A stretch of DNA of 64,000 nt, from NCBI RefSeq assembly GCF_014842875.1, contig NZ_JACYXZ010000002.1:558001-622000 (forward strand). Direction: 5' to 3'. Source of the stretch: Nocardioides donggukensis. GTDB lineage: Bacteria; Actinomycetota; Actinomycetes; Propionibacteriales; Nocardioidaceae. Numbering within the stretch: the stretch's first letter is position 1; the number at the start of each line of letters is the position of its first letter. The position numbers were made by a program, and so were the translations under genes. Of this stretch, positions 55,289-63,929 are shown piece by piece. The notes under the pieces were generated by a model, which worked only from the letters and a program-made list of their open reading frames with translations, was not told where the DNA came from and made no database searches.

Positions 55289-57222
55289 GCCGAGCCCGCC
55301 GTGGTCCGGTAGGGCAGCCCGACGATCTCCAGCACGTGCTGGGCGATGCTGCCCGCCGCCGCGACCAGGGTCAGTCCGGAGCCGTGCTCCTCGCAGCGGT
55401 CCACGACCTCGGACAGTGACCGCACCGCCTCACCACCCAACCGGGTCACGTCGCTCAGGTCCACCACCCCGCTCCGACAGCCGGCCTGACAGCTCTGCAG
55501 GAGCACCTCCCGTAGGCCGGTGACCGAGCCCCCGACCAGGTCGCCGCTCACCACGACGCTGTTCCCGCTCAGCTCCCAGTGCGCCAACGTGCTGCCGGCC
55601 CCCTGACCGGTCCGCCCGGCCGGACCCGGCACGTCGCCCCGGCTGCCGGAGCGTCTCCGGGCCACCCGGAGCACCTCCGGGCGCCGTCTGAGTCGGTGCC
55701 GCAGCCGGACGGTCGTCCCCTCGGGTCGCCGGTCGACGTGGCAGCGATCCACGAGGGACCCCACGACGGCGAGTCCCTGGCCCGACGAGGCGTCGGCACC
55801 CTGGTGCCAGTGCCCGGTGTCGGCGACCGAGACCGCCAGCACGCCGTCGGACCCGAGCGCCCCGTGCACCCTGGCCGTGGGCCCGGACGGTGCCGGGCCG
55901 TCGGCGTAGGCGTGCTCGGCGGCGTTGGCCACCAGCTCGTCGACGGCGTGCAGCACCGCGACCCGGTCGACCAGGCCGGCCCCGAGGTCGCTGAGCCAGC
56001 CGGCCAGCCGGCTCCGCATGCGGTCCGGCCGTACCCCCGCGTCGACCTCGCCGTCGAAGACCGTGGAGTCGGCGCTGCGCCGGACCGCCACCAGGCTGAT
56101 GTCGTCCTGGTGGTCGGCGCCGGCGACCAGTCGCTCCAGCGTCTCGGTGCACATGCGATCGAGGGCGTCGGGTCCGGCACCGGGCACCTGCCGCCGCCAG
56201 GCCTCCCCCGCCACGCTGGCGAGCCCGACGGTCATCTCCCCCACGCCCCGGCGGGGCCCGGACAGCAGCCCGTCGCTGTAGACGAGCAGCACCTCGGACT
56301 CGGAGAGCACGGCGCCCCCTTCCGTGCGCGGTCCGCCGGCGCCCAGCGGACGGCCGGCGACCGGGTCGAGGAAGCGGAACCCCCGTGCGTCGTCGACCAC
56401 CAACGGCGGCGGGTGCCCCGCAAGGACGTAGCGCACCCCGCCGGTGTCAGGGTCGATCTCCGCGACGCCGACGGTCGCACCGGCGGCCTCCGGCCAGGCT
56501 CCGGCGAAGGCGTCGAGCCCCTCCACGGCCACGGCCAGCGAGGTGTCCTCGGCGAGCCTGGCCCGGAGTACGGACTGCAGGGTCGACATCGTGGACAGCG
56601 CCTCGACGCCGTGCCCGGCGACGTCGCCGACCACGACGGCCAGCCGACCGCTGGGCCGCACGAGGGCGTCGAACCAGTCGCCACCGCTCCCGGACTCGGC
56701 GGGGACGTGACGGGCAGCCACGTCCAGCGAGGGCAGCAGCGGCAGCTCCACGGGCAGGAGCACGTCCTGGAGCGCGGCGACCAGGCCCTGGGGCTCGCCG
56801 TCCCCGCCCGCCTGTCCCGCCTCCCGCGGCGGGACCTCCGTCACGTCCAGCGCGTAGCCCACCACGCCGTGCACGTCCCCGTCCGGCGTGTGCCACGGCT
56901 CCAGCACGACGTCGGTGAGGAAGCGGCGTGATCCGGCCTCCTCGTCGACGAGCCGGACCGGCCAGTCCGGGCCGGTGAAGGGCACGCCGGAGGCGTAGAC
57001 CTGCTCCGCCTCGTCGCAGTAGCCGGCGCCCGCCAGTGGGGGGACGGTGGCCCTGGCCGGGCTGCCCAGCAGGTCGGCGCCCCACCAGTTGCGGGCCGCC
57101 CGGTTCATCGCCACCGCCACCAGGCCGGGGCCGGAGAAGACCGTGATCGGGATCGGGCTCTGCTCGAAGGCGACCGCGCTCGCCTCCGCGCGACCACCAG
57201 GACTCTCACGACCCAGCGCCAT
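55249..57222 (-). CDS. PAS-PP2C phosphatase-HATPase-STAS fusion (partner-switching protein)
   Basis: 657 residues from ATG 57222 with GGAGG 6 nt upstream. Domains: PAS (about 15-130), SpoIIE/RsbU-type PP2C phosphatase (about 165-382, with GGDWFD at 180-185, GDVAGHG 199-205 and DDISLV 373-378), RsbW-like HATPase (about 395-510, N-box DELVANAAEH 428-437) and a C-terminal STAS domain (about 547-640). Phosphatase, anti-sigma kinase and antagonist are thus in one chain. The STAS loop that normally holds the phosphorylated serine (DSSG) reads RLGG (594-597). A role in controlling the nearby sigma factor is likely but inferred. Confidence 0.88.
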   Translation of the reverse strand: MALGRESPGGRAEASAVAFEQSPIPITVFSGPGLVAVAMNRAARNWWGADLLGSPARATVPPLAGAGYCDEAEQVYASGVPFTGPDWPVRLVDEEAGSRRFLTDVVLEPWHTPDGDVHGVVGYALDVTEVPPREAGQAGGDGEPQGLVAALQDVLLPVELPLLPSLDVAARHVPAESGSGGDWFDALVRPSGRLAVVVGDVAGHGVEALSTMSTLQSVLRARLAEDTSLAVAVEGLDAFAGAWPEAAGATVGVAEIDPDTGGVRYVLAGHPPPLVVDDARGFRFLDPVAGRPLGAGGPRTEGGAVLSESEVLLVYSDGLLSGPRRGVGEMTVGLASVAGEAWRRQVPGAGPDALDRMCTETLERLVAGADHQDDISLVAVRRSADSTVFDGEVDAGVRPDRMRSRLAGWLSDLGAGLVDRVAVLHAVDELVANAAEHAYADGPAPSGPTARVHGALGSDGVLAVSVADTGHWHQGADASSGQGLAVVGSLVDRCHVDRRPEGTTVRLRHRLRRRPEVLRVARRRSGSRGDVPGPAGRTGQGAGSTLAHWELSGNSVVVSGDLVGGSVTGLREVLLQSCQAGCRSGVVDLSDVTRLGGEAVRSLSEVVDRCEEHGSGLTLVAAAGSIAQHVLEIVGLPYRTTAGSAQTGSGSTRDIDS

Positions 57223-57277
57223 GCCGAACCTCCGTTCAGGTCGCTGCTCGGGTCGCGGTAACCATTGCGGCCACAAT

Positions 57278-57296
57278 CATGCCGGTGCGTGGCATG
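57278..57296. promoter_or_regulatory. Inverted repeat CATGCC/GGCATG between divergent genes
   Basis: CATGCC-(7 nt)-GGCATG lies 56 nt before the phosphatase-fusion start and 72 nt before the DUF6328 start, in the 145-nt divergent gap. It could be an operator; no matching regulator is known to me. Confidence 0.35.
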
Positions 57297-57367
57297 CCGA
57301 CTCACCCTCAGGGGTACCCCGGGTGGGAGGAACCCGAGCCGGGGCGCAGACGCCCGAAGGAGGCCGC

Positions 57368-57856
57368 ATGGACCGCGTCGCCGATCGCAGCGAGTCGCCC
57401 GCGGAGAGGTCCGACCGGAACTGGGCGGACCTGCTCCAGGAGCTCAGGGTCTGCCAGACCGGGACCCAGCTGATCGCGGGATTCCTGCTGACGCTGCCCT
57501 TCACCGGGGAGTTCTCGGACCTCGACTCCTTCGGCCGCGGTCTCTACCTGGGGCTGGTCCTGCTGGCCGCGGTCACCACGGGGCTGACGCTGACCCCGAT
57601 CAGCATCCACCGCCGGCTGTTCGGTCAGCAGGTCAAGGAGCGACTGGTCTCCTCCGCGCACGTGCTGGTCCACCTGGTGCTGGGCTGCATCGCCCTGCTG
57701 GTGACCGGCATCTGCGTGCTGGTCTTCGACAAGGTCACCGATCGGACCTCGGCGCTGGTGGTCGGTGCCGCGATGCTCACCACGATGGCGCTGCTGCTCG
57801 CCGTGGTGCCGCTCCGGGTCTCCCACCGGGCGACCTCCGGCGACCGTTCGGAGTGA
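57368..57856 (+). CDS. DUF6328-like membrane protein
   Basis: 162 residues from ATG 57368 with AAGGAGG 5 nt upstream. Four membrane helices are visible (about 30-50, 60-80, 98-120 and 125-145) with the family-like start NWADLLQELRVCQTGTQLIAGFLL. Function unknown. It diverges from the partner-switching protein and may share its stress control. Confidence 0.72.
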   Translation: MDRVADRSESPAERSDRNWADLLQELRVCQTGTQLIAGFLLTLPFTGEFSDLDSFGRGLYLGLVLLAAVTTGLTLTPISIHRRLFGQQVKERLVSSAHVLVHLVLGCIALLVTGICVLVFDKVTDRTSALVVGAAMLTTMALLLAVVPLRVSHRATSGDRSE

Positions 57857-57890
57857 CCTGCGCGTCGTACGTCGCCCTCGACGTGCCCGC

Positions 57891-58400
57891 TCAGCGCCCG
57901 ATCTCGGCCAGCTCGGCGCGCACCACGGCGTAGGCCGTCCCGGGCGAGTAGCCCTTGCGGGCCAGCATCCCGACCAGCCGGCGGGTGGCCCGCTCGGTCT
58001 CGACACCCTCGAGGGCGCGCAGCTTCTTGCGGACCAGCGCGCGGGCGGCCGCGTCCTCGTCGTCGGGGTCGATCTCGGCGAGCGCCTCGGCGGCCACCTC
58101 GTCGGCGATCCCCTTGCGTCGCAGCTCCACCGCCAGCGCCCGGCGGGCCAGCCCCTTCCCGGGCTGCCGCGAGGCGACCCAGGCGCGGGCGAAGGCGGCG
58201 TCGTCGACCAGACCCACCTCCTCGAACCGGTCGAGGAGGCGGGCGGCCAGGTCGTCGGGGACGTTCTTCGAGCGCAGCCGGGTCGCCAGCTCCTGCCGGC
58301 TCCGGGCCTGACCGGTGAGCATGTCCAGCAGGATCTTGCGGGCCACGGCCTCCTGGTCCGGCTCGGGGCCGAGCGGGTCGTCGGTGGCCGGTGCCGTCAT
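57891..58400 (-). CDS. recX: Recombination regulator RecX
   Basis: 169 residues of three tandem three-helix repeats (ILLDMLTGQARSRQELATRL, then FARAWVASRQPGKGLARRAL and RRLVGMLARKGYSPGTAYAVV as landmarks). It binds RecA filaments and limits their activity. It follows recA by 2 nt, the standard actinobacterial recA-recX pair, and so shares its SOS control. Confidence 0.94.
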   Translation of the reverse strand: MTAPATDDPLGPEPDQEAVARKILLDMLTGQARSRQELATRLRSKNVPDDLAARLLDRFEEVGLVDDAAFARAWVASRQPGKGLARRALAVELRRKGIADEVAAEALAEIDPDDEDAAARALVRKKLRALEGVETERATRRLVGMLARKGYSPGTAYAVVRAELAEIGR

Positions 58401-58402
58401 CG

Positions 58403-59443
58403 TCAGAAGTCGATGTTGGCCGGCTCGGCCGGCGTCGCGGGCTGGTCGACGACCGGGCCCACCCCGAGCTTCTCGAGGATCCGCTTCTCCAGCTCGTTGG
58501 CCAGGTCGGGGTTGTCCTTGAGGAAGTTCCGGGAGTTCTCCTTGCCCTGCCCGAGCTGGTCGCCCTCGTAGGTGTACCAGGCGCCTGCCTTGCGGACCAG
58601 ACCCGCCTCGACGCCGACGTCGATCAGTCCGCCCTCACGGCTGATCCCCTTGCCGTACATGATGTCGAACTCGGCCTGCTTGAACGGCGGCGCGACCTTG
58701 TTCTTCACGACCTTGACCCGGGTCCGGTTGCCGACCATGTCCTGGCCGTCCTTGAGGGTCTCGATCCGCCGGACGTCGAGCCGCACCGAGGAGTAGAACT
58801 TCAGCGCCCGGCCACCGGTCGTGGTCTCCGGCGAGCCGAACATGACGCCGATCTTCTCGCGCAGCTGGTTGATGAAGATCATCGTGGTGTTCGAGCCGCT
58901 GAGGGCACCGGTCATCTTGCGCAGCGCCTGGCTCATCAGCCTGGCCTGGAGGCCGACGTGGCTGTCGCCCATCTCGCCCTCGATCTCGGCCCGGGGCACC
59001 AGCGCGGCGACCGAGTCGATGACGATCAGGTCGAGGGCGCCCGAGCGGACCAGCATGTCCGCGATCTCGAGCGCCTGCTCGCCGGAGTCCGGCTGGGAGA
59101 CCAGTAGGGAGTCGGTGTCGACGCCGAGGTTCTTGGCGTACTCCGGGTCGAGGGCGTGCTCGGCGTCGATGAAGGCCACGATCCCGCCGGCGCGCTGGGC
59201 GTTGGCCACCGCGTGCAGGGCAACCGTGGTCTTGCCGGAGGACTCGGGGCCGTAGATCTCCACGACCCGCCCCCGGGGCAGCCCGCCCAGGCCCAGGGCC
59301 ACGTCGAGCGAGATCGACCCGGTCGGGATCACCTCGAGCGGCGCCCGGATCTCGTCGCCCAGACGCATCACCGATCCCTTGCCGAACTGCTTCTCGATGT
59401 TCGCGAGCGCTGCGTCGAGCGCCTTGCCGCGGTCTCCAGCCAT
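58403..59443 (-). CDS. recA: DNA recombinase RecA
   Basis: 346 residues from ATG 59443, with AAGGA 8 nt upstream; ATG 59452 would use an overlapping ribosome-binding site and is less likely. Walker [10 protein letters not shown] (65-73), Walker [11 protein letters not shown], the L1/L2 DNA-binding loops ([17 protein letters not shown] and [20 protein letters not shown]) and the C-terminal domain are complete; no intein. It catalyses strand exchange and triggers LexA self-cleavage. A LexA box lies 195 nt upstream. Confidence 0.98.
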   Translation of the reverse strand: MAGDRGKALDAALANIEKQFGKGSVMRLGDEIRAPLEVIPTGSISLDVALGLGGLPRGRVVEIYGPESSGKTTVALHAVANAQRAGGIVAFIDAEHALDPEYAKNLGVDTDSLLVSQPDSGEQALEIADMLVRSGALDLIVIDSVAALVPRAEIEGEMGDSHVGLQARLMSQALRKMTGALSGSNTTMIFINQLREKIGVMFGSPETTTGGRALKFYSSVRLDVRRIETLKDGQDMVGNRTRVKVVKNKVAPPFKQAEFDIMYGKGISREGGLIDVGVEAGLVRKAGAWYTYEGDQLGQGKENSRNFLKDNPDLANELEKRILEKLGVGPVVDQPATPAEPANIDF

Positions 59444-59637
59444 GTCACCCATCCTTGTGAACGTCCCTGGTGCAGGGTCCCTGTGAAGTCTCTGTGCGGT
59501 GCCGTACGGCGCCGTTCCGGACGCTAGCCGGAGCCACCGACACCGAGCCAACGGCGCCCGGCCTGCCTGTGGACGACCCCGCCGAGAGCCCGGCCCGACG
59601 TGCCGACCAGCCTCTCGCGCAGACCCCACGCTATCCC

Positions 59638-59649
59638 GAACAGGTGTTC
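59638..59649. promoter_or_regulatory. LexA (SOS) operator before recA
   Basis: GAACAGGTGTTC, within CGAAC....GTTCG, lies in the 277-nt gap between the histidine kinase stop and recA. Its core is the reverse complement of the ruvC box at 19758-19769. The rest of this gap shows no gene. Confidence 0.88.
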
Positions 59650-59720
59650 GATCCGCACCCGACACGCGGGCCGGGAGCGAGTTGCCTCGGTAGGCCGGGG
59701 AGCCGGGTCAGAGGGCGGGG

Positions 59721-60914
59721 TCAGAGGGCGGGGTCCGGAGCCGATGCCGGGAGCCGGACGACGAACCGGCAGCCGGGCTCGGCGTTCGCGACCGCGACCT
59801 GCCCACGGTGCGCCTCCACGAGACCCTTGACGATCGCCAGGCCGAGCCCGGCACCACGCTCCCCGGGCTGCCCGGACTGGGCCTGGGCCGGCTGGGTCGG
59901 CTGGGTCGGCTGGGGTGCGTGCGGCGTCCGGGCGGCGTCCCCCTGCCAGGCCACGTCGAACAGCCGGGGCAGGTCCTCCTCGGGGATGCCGCCGCACCCG
60001 TCGGTCACGGCGAGCTCGACCCCGGACCCGGCGTCGCGGCCGTGCACCTCGACCACCCCGTCGGCCGGGGTGTGCCGGATCGCGTTGAGGACGAGGTTCG
60101 AGACCACCCGGGAGAGGCCGGCCGGGTCGGCGGTCACCTGCAGGCCCTCGCTCACGCTGCCGCCCAGCCGCACCCCACGGGCCCGGGCGACCGGATCCGC
60201 CGCGGCGAGCGCCTCGCTCACGATGTCGCCGACCGCGACCGGCTGCAGGCTCAGCTGGAGCACCCCGGCGTGGATGCGGGAGAGCTCGAAGAGGTCGTCG
60301 ACCATCCGCACCATCCGGTCCACCTCGGCCCGGATCTGCCGGTGGTAGCGCTCGGGGTCCTCGGCCAGTCCGTCCTCGAGGGCCTCGGTCATCGCCCTCA
60401 GCGCCGCCAACGGGCTGCGGAGGTCGTGGGAGACCCAGGAGACCAGCTCGCGACGCGACTCCTCCAGCCGCAGCTCCCGCGAGCGCGACTCCTGCAGCCG
60501 CTCGCCGGTCCGGGCCAGCTCCTCGGACAGCTCGCGCAGGTCGGCGGGCAGTCCCGGGTCGCTCACGAAGGTGCCGCTCTCACCGAACCGGACCGCCTCG
60601 GCCCGCAGGGTGCGGGACCAGTGCCCGAACGCCGCAGCCACGGTGAGCGCCAGCAGCAGCGCCACCACCCCGGAGACGCCGGCCACCAGCAGGACCACCT
60701 CGAAGTCGTGCGCGGAGAGGAACATCGCCCGGGCGGTGCCGACCGTGCCGGCGACCACGGCGGCCACCGCGACCAGGGCCACGAAGGCGGTCAGCACCCG
60801 CACCGAGCGCCGGCGCAGGAACCACGCGACGACCAGGGCCACGGCGCCGGTGCCGCCCGCCCACGCGGACACCACGACCACGATGTCGAGCTGGTCCCCC
60901 GTCGAGAGGCTCAC
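59721..60914 (-). CDS. Sensor histidine kinase
   Basis: 397 residues from GTG 60914, overlapping the response regulator stop (GTGA). About four N-terminal membrane helices (residues 12-97) are followed by a linker helix, the H-box WVSHDLRSPL (phosphorylated His163), the N-box NLVLNAIRHTP and G-boxes. The ATP lid between the DLPRLFDV and GAGLGLAIV segments carries an unusual insertion rich in Gln, Pro and Thr (QPTQPTQPAQAQ). It signals to the regulator encoded just upstream. Confidence 0.92.
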   Translation of the reverse strand: MSLSTGDQLDIVVVVSAWAGGTGAVALVVAWFLRRRSVRVLTAFVALVAVAAVVAGTVGTARAMFLSAHDFEVVLLVAGVSGVVALLLALTVAAAFGHWSRTLRAEAVRFGESGTFVSDPGLPADLRELSEELARTGERLQESRSRELRLEESRRELVSWVSHDLRSPLAALRAMTEALEDGLAEDPERYHRQIRAEVDRMVRMVDDLFELSRIHAGVLQLSLQPVAVGDIVSEALAAADPVARARGVRLGGSVSEGLQVTADPAGLSRVVSNLVLNAIRHTPADGVVEVHGRDAGSGVELAVTDGCGGIPEEDLPRLFDVAWQGDAARTPHAPQPTQPTQPAQAQSGQPGERGAGLGLAIVKGLVEAHRGQVAVANAEPGCRFVVRLPASAPDPAL

Positions 60915-61591
60915 GCCGCCTCCCACCGGTAGCCGACGCCCCACACCGTGACCAGCCGCACCGGGCGACGGGCGTCGTCCTCGACCTTCTCGCGGAGGCG
61001 GCGCACGTGCACGGTGACGGTGGACTGGTCCCCGAACGACCACCCCCACACCTGCTGGAGCAGCTCGTCGCGGGTGTAGGCCACCCCCGGGTGCCGCAGC
61101 AGGAACACCAGCAGGTCGAACTCGCGCGAGGTCAGGGCCAGCGGCGTCCCGGCGCGAGCCGCCTCGTGCCGGTCGCAGTCCACGACGAGGTCGCCGTCGT
61201 GGAGCATGCCGGTGGCGGCCTCCTCGGCCTCCCCCGCCCGCCGCAGCACCGACTCCACCCGGAGCACCAGCTCGCGGGGGCTGAACGGCTTGGTGACGTA
61301 GTCGTCGGCGCCGCGCTCGAGGCCCACCACCCGGTCGGCCTCGGACCCCAGGGCGGTCAGCATGATCACCGGCACGTCGCTGCGCTCGCGGAGCCGCCGA
61401 CAGGTCTCGAGCCCGTCGGCGCCGGGCAGCATCAGGTCGAGCACGACCAGGTCGGCGCCCTGCTCGCGGTGGGCACGGAGTGCGGTCTCGCCGTCGGGCG
61501 CCTCGAGGACGTCGTGGCCGTGGGCGCGGAGGTAGGAGACCACCACCTCGCGGACGGTCGGGTCGTCGTCAACCACCAGCACGCGGGCCAC
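60911..61591 (-). CDS. OmpR/PhoB family response regulator
   Basis: 226 residues. The receiver domain has DDD at 8-10, phosphoacceptor Asp52 in VVLDLMLPG and Lys in TKPFSP. A C-terminal winged helix (LTSREFDLLVFLLRHPG, then TVTVHVRRLREKVE) follows. It overlaps the upstream membrane protein gene by 23 nt and the kinase gene by 4 nt, so it is co-translated with both. It probably controls its own operon. Confidence 0.94.
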   Translation of the reverse strand: MARVLVVDDDPTVREVVVSYLRAHGHDVLEAPDGETALRAHREQGADLVVLDLMLPGADGLETCRRLRERSDVPVIMLTALGSEADRVVGLERGADDYVTKPFSPRELVLRVESVLRRAGEAEEAATGMLHDGDLVVDCDRHEAARAGTPLALTSREFDLLVFLLRHPGVAYTRDELLQQVWGWSFGDQSTVTVHVRRLREKVEDDARRPVRLVTVWGVGYRWEAA

Positions 61592-61994
61592 GTGACCTCC
61601 TGGCGACGACGCGGAGCCCGGTGGCGGCGGCGACCCCGAGTGCGGTGAGCGCCGCCAGCACCACCCAGCCGGTCAGGTAGTCCCGGTCGAGCAGCGTGGG
61701 GTTGTCCGGACGGGCGCCGAAGCGGCCCAGCACCGGGACCGCCAGCAGGGTGGTCGCCCCGAGCACCAGGAACCCGGTCGCCAGCGGCGCCCGGAGCGGG
61801 CCGGGCACCCACCGGGCGACCAGCAGGCCGCTCACGATCGTGAGCGGCGCGAGCACGGCGTCGTGGACGAGCACCCCGACCGTCAGCCAGACCGCGATGT
61901 CCAGCAGGTCCGCGAGGTCCTGCCCGAGCAGCAGCACCGCGCCGTACGCCGCGACGCCGGCGCCCAGCCCGCCGAGCAGCAGCCGGCCGTTCAC
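61569..61994 (-). CDS. Four-helix membrane protein of unknown function
   Basis: 141 residues from GTG 61994, overlapping the oxidoreductase stop (GTGA). Four hydrophobic segments are visible (about 5-25, 33-60, 67-86 and 112-130). No conserved motif is recognised. Its place between the molybdopterin oxidoreductase and the two-component system suggests a membrane partner of one of them. Confidence 0.7.
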   Translation of the reverse strand: MNGRLLLGGLGAGVAAYGAVLLLGQDLADLLDIAVWLTVGVLVHDAVLAPLTIVSGLLVARWVPGPLRAPLATGFLVLGATTLLAVPVLGRFGARPDNPTLLDRDYLTGWVVLAALTALGVAAATGLRVVARRSRGPRAGG

Positions 61995-63205
61995 ACGACC
62001 TCCAACCGGTCGACCCACTTGGTCTGGAGCACGCCGGGGCGGTTGGGCGCGATGATCCGGCACGGGTAGCCGTGGTCGATCGCCAGCGGCTCACCCTCCA
62101 GCTCCACCGCCAGCAGGGTCAGCGGATGGTCGGCGAAGTTGCCCTGGAGGAGCGAGCTGCGGAACGGCCCGGACTCCTGGAGGGAGTCGACCTTGACGTC
62201 GCTGCCTGCCGGCGCGTCGACCAGGTCGAGCAGGTCCCGGACCCGGACCCCGCCCCAGGTGCCGCTGGCACTCCAGCCCTCGACACAGGCGATCGGGAGC
62301 TCCTCGCGTCGCTGCGGCATCGCCAGCAGGTCCGCACGGGACAGGACCACCTCCCGGTCCCCGTTGACGACGGTGAGCCGGTAGGAGCTGCTGGTCGCCG
62401 AGCCCAGCACGTCGGCGGACTTCGCGGACTTGTTGATCGGGATCCCGGCCGGCCCGTCGCCGGACCGCACGCCGAACACCGAGATCCGGCGCAGCGCCGG
62501 GACCGTGCTGCCCGCGGTCGCGAGGACCGCGACGCCGGTGGCCAGCCAGGTGCTGCGCAGCAGCCCGCGACGGGTGAGGACGCCCCGGGACGAAGTGCGA
62601 CCGGCCTCGGCCGGCTCCTCGCCGGTCGGTGAGCCGCCACCGCCGACTCCCCCGGCACCGCCCCCGTCGCGGTCCTGGTCGGTGGAGTCGACGTCCTCCC
62701 CGAGCGCCTTCCGGATCACCGGGAGCTGCACCGCCACGTGGATCACCAGGGAGCCGATCGCGACCCAGGCGATCGCGTAGTGGGTGGACCGGAAGCTGAA
62801 CGACCACGGGTACCACTGCGCGGCGTTGGCCAGCCCGGTGACCAGCATGAAGATCGCGGAGGCCACCAGCACGCCGATGCTGACCCGCTCCAGCGCGTGC
62901 AGCAGCAGGGCGCGCGCGGCCCGCGGCGGTCGGGTGAAGAGCCGGTGGAAGACGGTCCAGAGCTTCACCAGCAGCAGCGGCACGGCCGCCGTACCGGCGG
63001 TCACGTGCAGCCCCTGGGTGACCCGGTAGCCCCAGGAGGGGCTGGCCGGGAACGGGATCACCTGGTCGGTGACCTGCGAGGCGTGGCTGATCAGGCCGGT
63101 GAGGAACGCCACGGCGAAGCAGACACCGAGCCAGACCCCGACGCGACTGGACACCGCCGGGCTCCGCAGCCGGGAGGAGAAGTCCTGCTCAGAGGGGAGC
63201 CGCAC
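61991..63205 (-). CDS. Membrane-fused molybdopterin-dependent oxidoreductase
   Basis: 404 residues. About four to five membrane helices (about 22-180), resembling a cytochrome b561-type module, are followed by a Gly/Ser/Glu-rich linker, another hydrophobic segment with RRGLL before it, and a sulfite-oxidase-type molybdopterin domain (about 260-404). The Mo-ligand cysteine is in IACVEGWSASGTWGGV. It may reduce or oxidise a small extracytoplasmic substrate with electrons passed through the membrane part. The start lies 17 nt inside the methyltransferase gene. Confidence 0.85.
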   Translation of the reverse strand: MRLPSEQDFSSRLRSPAVSSRVGVWLGVCFAVAFLTGLISHASQVTDQVIPFPASPSWGYRVTQGLHVTAGTAAVPLLLVKLWTVFHRLFTRPPRAARALLLHALERVSIGVLVASAIFMLVTGLANAAQWYPWSFSFRSTHYAIAWVAIGSLVIHVAVQLPVIRKALGEDVDSTDQDRDGGGAGGVGGGGSPTGEEPAEAGRTSSRGVLTRRGLLRSTWLATGVAVLATAGSTVPALRRISVFGVRSGDGPAGIPINKSAKSADVLGSATSSSYRLTVVNGDREVVLSRADLLAMPQRREELPIACVEGWSASGTWGGVRVRDLLDLVDAPAGSDVKVDSLQESGPFRSSLLQGNFADHPLTLLAVELEGEPLAIDHGYPCRIIAPNRPGVLQTKWVDRLEVV

Positions 63206-63929
63206 CTCGCGCTCCCTTCTCCAGGACCACGAACCAGCGGTCCTCGTGCTCGTGCAGCTCGGCCACCCGCAGTCCGGCGGCGACGGCGACGGCCCCGATG
63301 GCGTCGGCGCCCACCCAGGCCCAGTGGAAGGGCTTGCTCGGGCCGTCGTCGAGCTCGAGCCGCATGCGCTGGCGGTCGACGCCGACCCCGTGCTCGGACA
63401 GGTCCGCCACGATCCGGCCGTCCGGTGCGACGACCTCGGCCAGGCGGCGCAGCAACGCCACCGGGTCCCCGCCGATGCCGATGTTGCCGTCGGCGAGCAG
63501 CGCCGTGCACCAGCGGCCCTCGCCGGGCAACGGCTCGAACACGTCGCGGCGCAGCGCCACCGCGCCGCGCTCCCGGGTCTGGGCCACGGCCTCGGGGACC
63601 ACGTCGATGCCCAGCACGCAGTGCCCCTCGGCGGCCAGGTGGGCGCTCATCCGGCCGGGTCCGCAGCCGACGTCCAGGGTGGCCCCCACGCAGTGCCGCA
63701 GGAGGACCCGGTCGGCAGTGTCCACGTGGCCGTTCCAGCGGTCCACGGGCAGCACCTGCTCGGCCGTCCGGTCGGACTCGCCCGACGGGTCGCCGGACGC
63801 CTCGACGCCGTCGATCCCCTCGATGCGGCCGACCACGCGGCACGGGCTCCCCTGGAGCGCGGCCGTGAACGCCTCCGAGAACGAGCGGTGCCTCTCCCCC
63901 GCCGGCCGGTCGTCGACCTGATCGCTCAT
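63189..63929 (-). CDS. Class I SAM-dependent methyltransferase
   Basis: 246 residues. The SAM-binding motif LDVGCGPGRMSAHLAAEG (about 84-101) is followed by GIDVVPEAV (motif II) and RRDVFEPLPGEGRW. The substrate is unknown. In related operons such a gene accompanies glycosyltransferase-like genes and the molybdopterin oxidoreductase. It overlaps the previous gene by 4 nt (ATGA) and the next by 17 nt. Confidence 0.85.
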   Translation of the reverse strand: MSDQVDDRPAGERHRSFSEAFTAALQGSPCRVVGRIEGIDGVEASGDPSGESDRTAEQVLPVDRWNGHVDTADRVLLRHCVGATLDVGCGPGRMSAHLAAEGHCVLGIDVVPEAVAQTRERGAVALRRDVFEPLPGEGRWCTALLADGNIGIGGDPVALLRRLAEVVAPDGRIVADLSEHGVGVDRQRMRLELDDGPSKPFHWAWVGADAIGAVAVAAGLRVAELHEHEDRWFVVLEKGARGAAPL

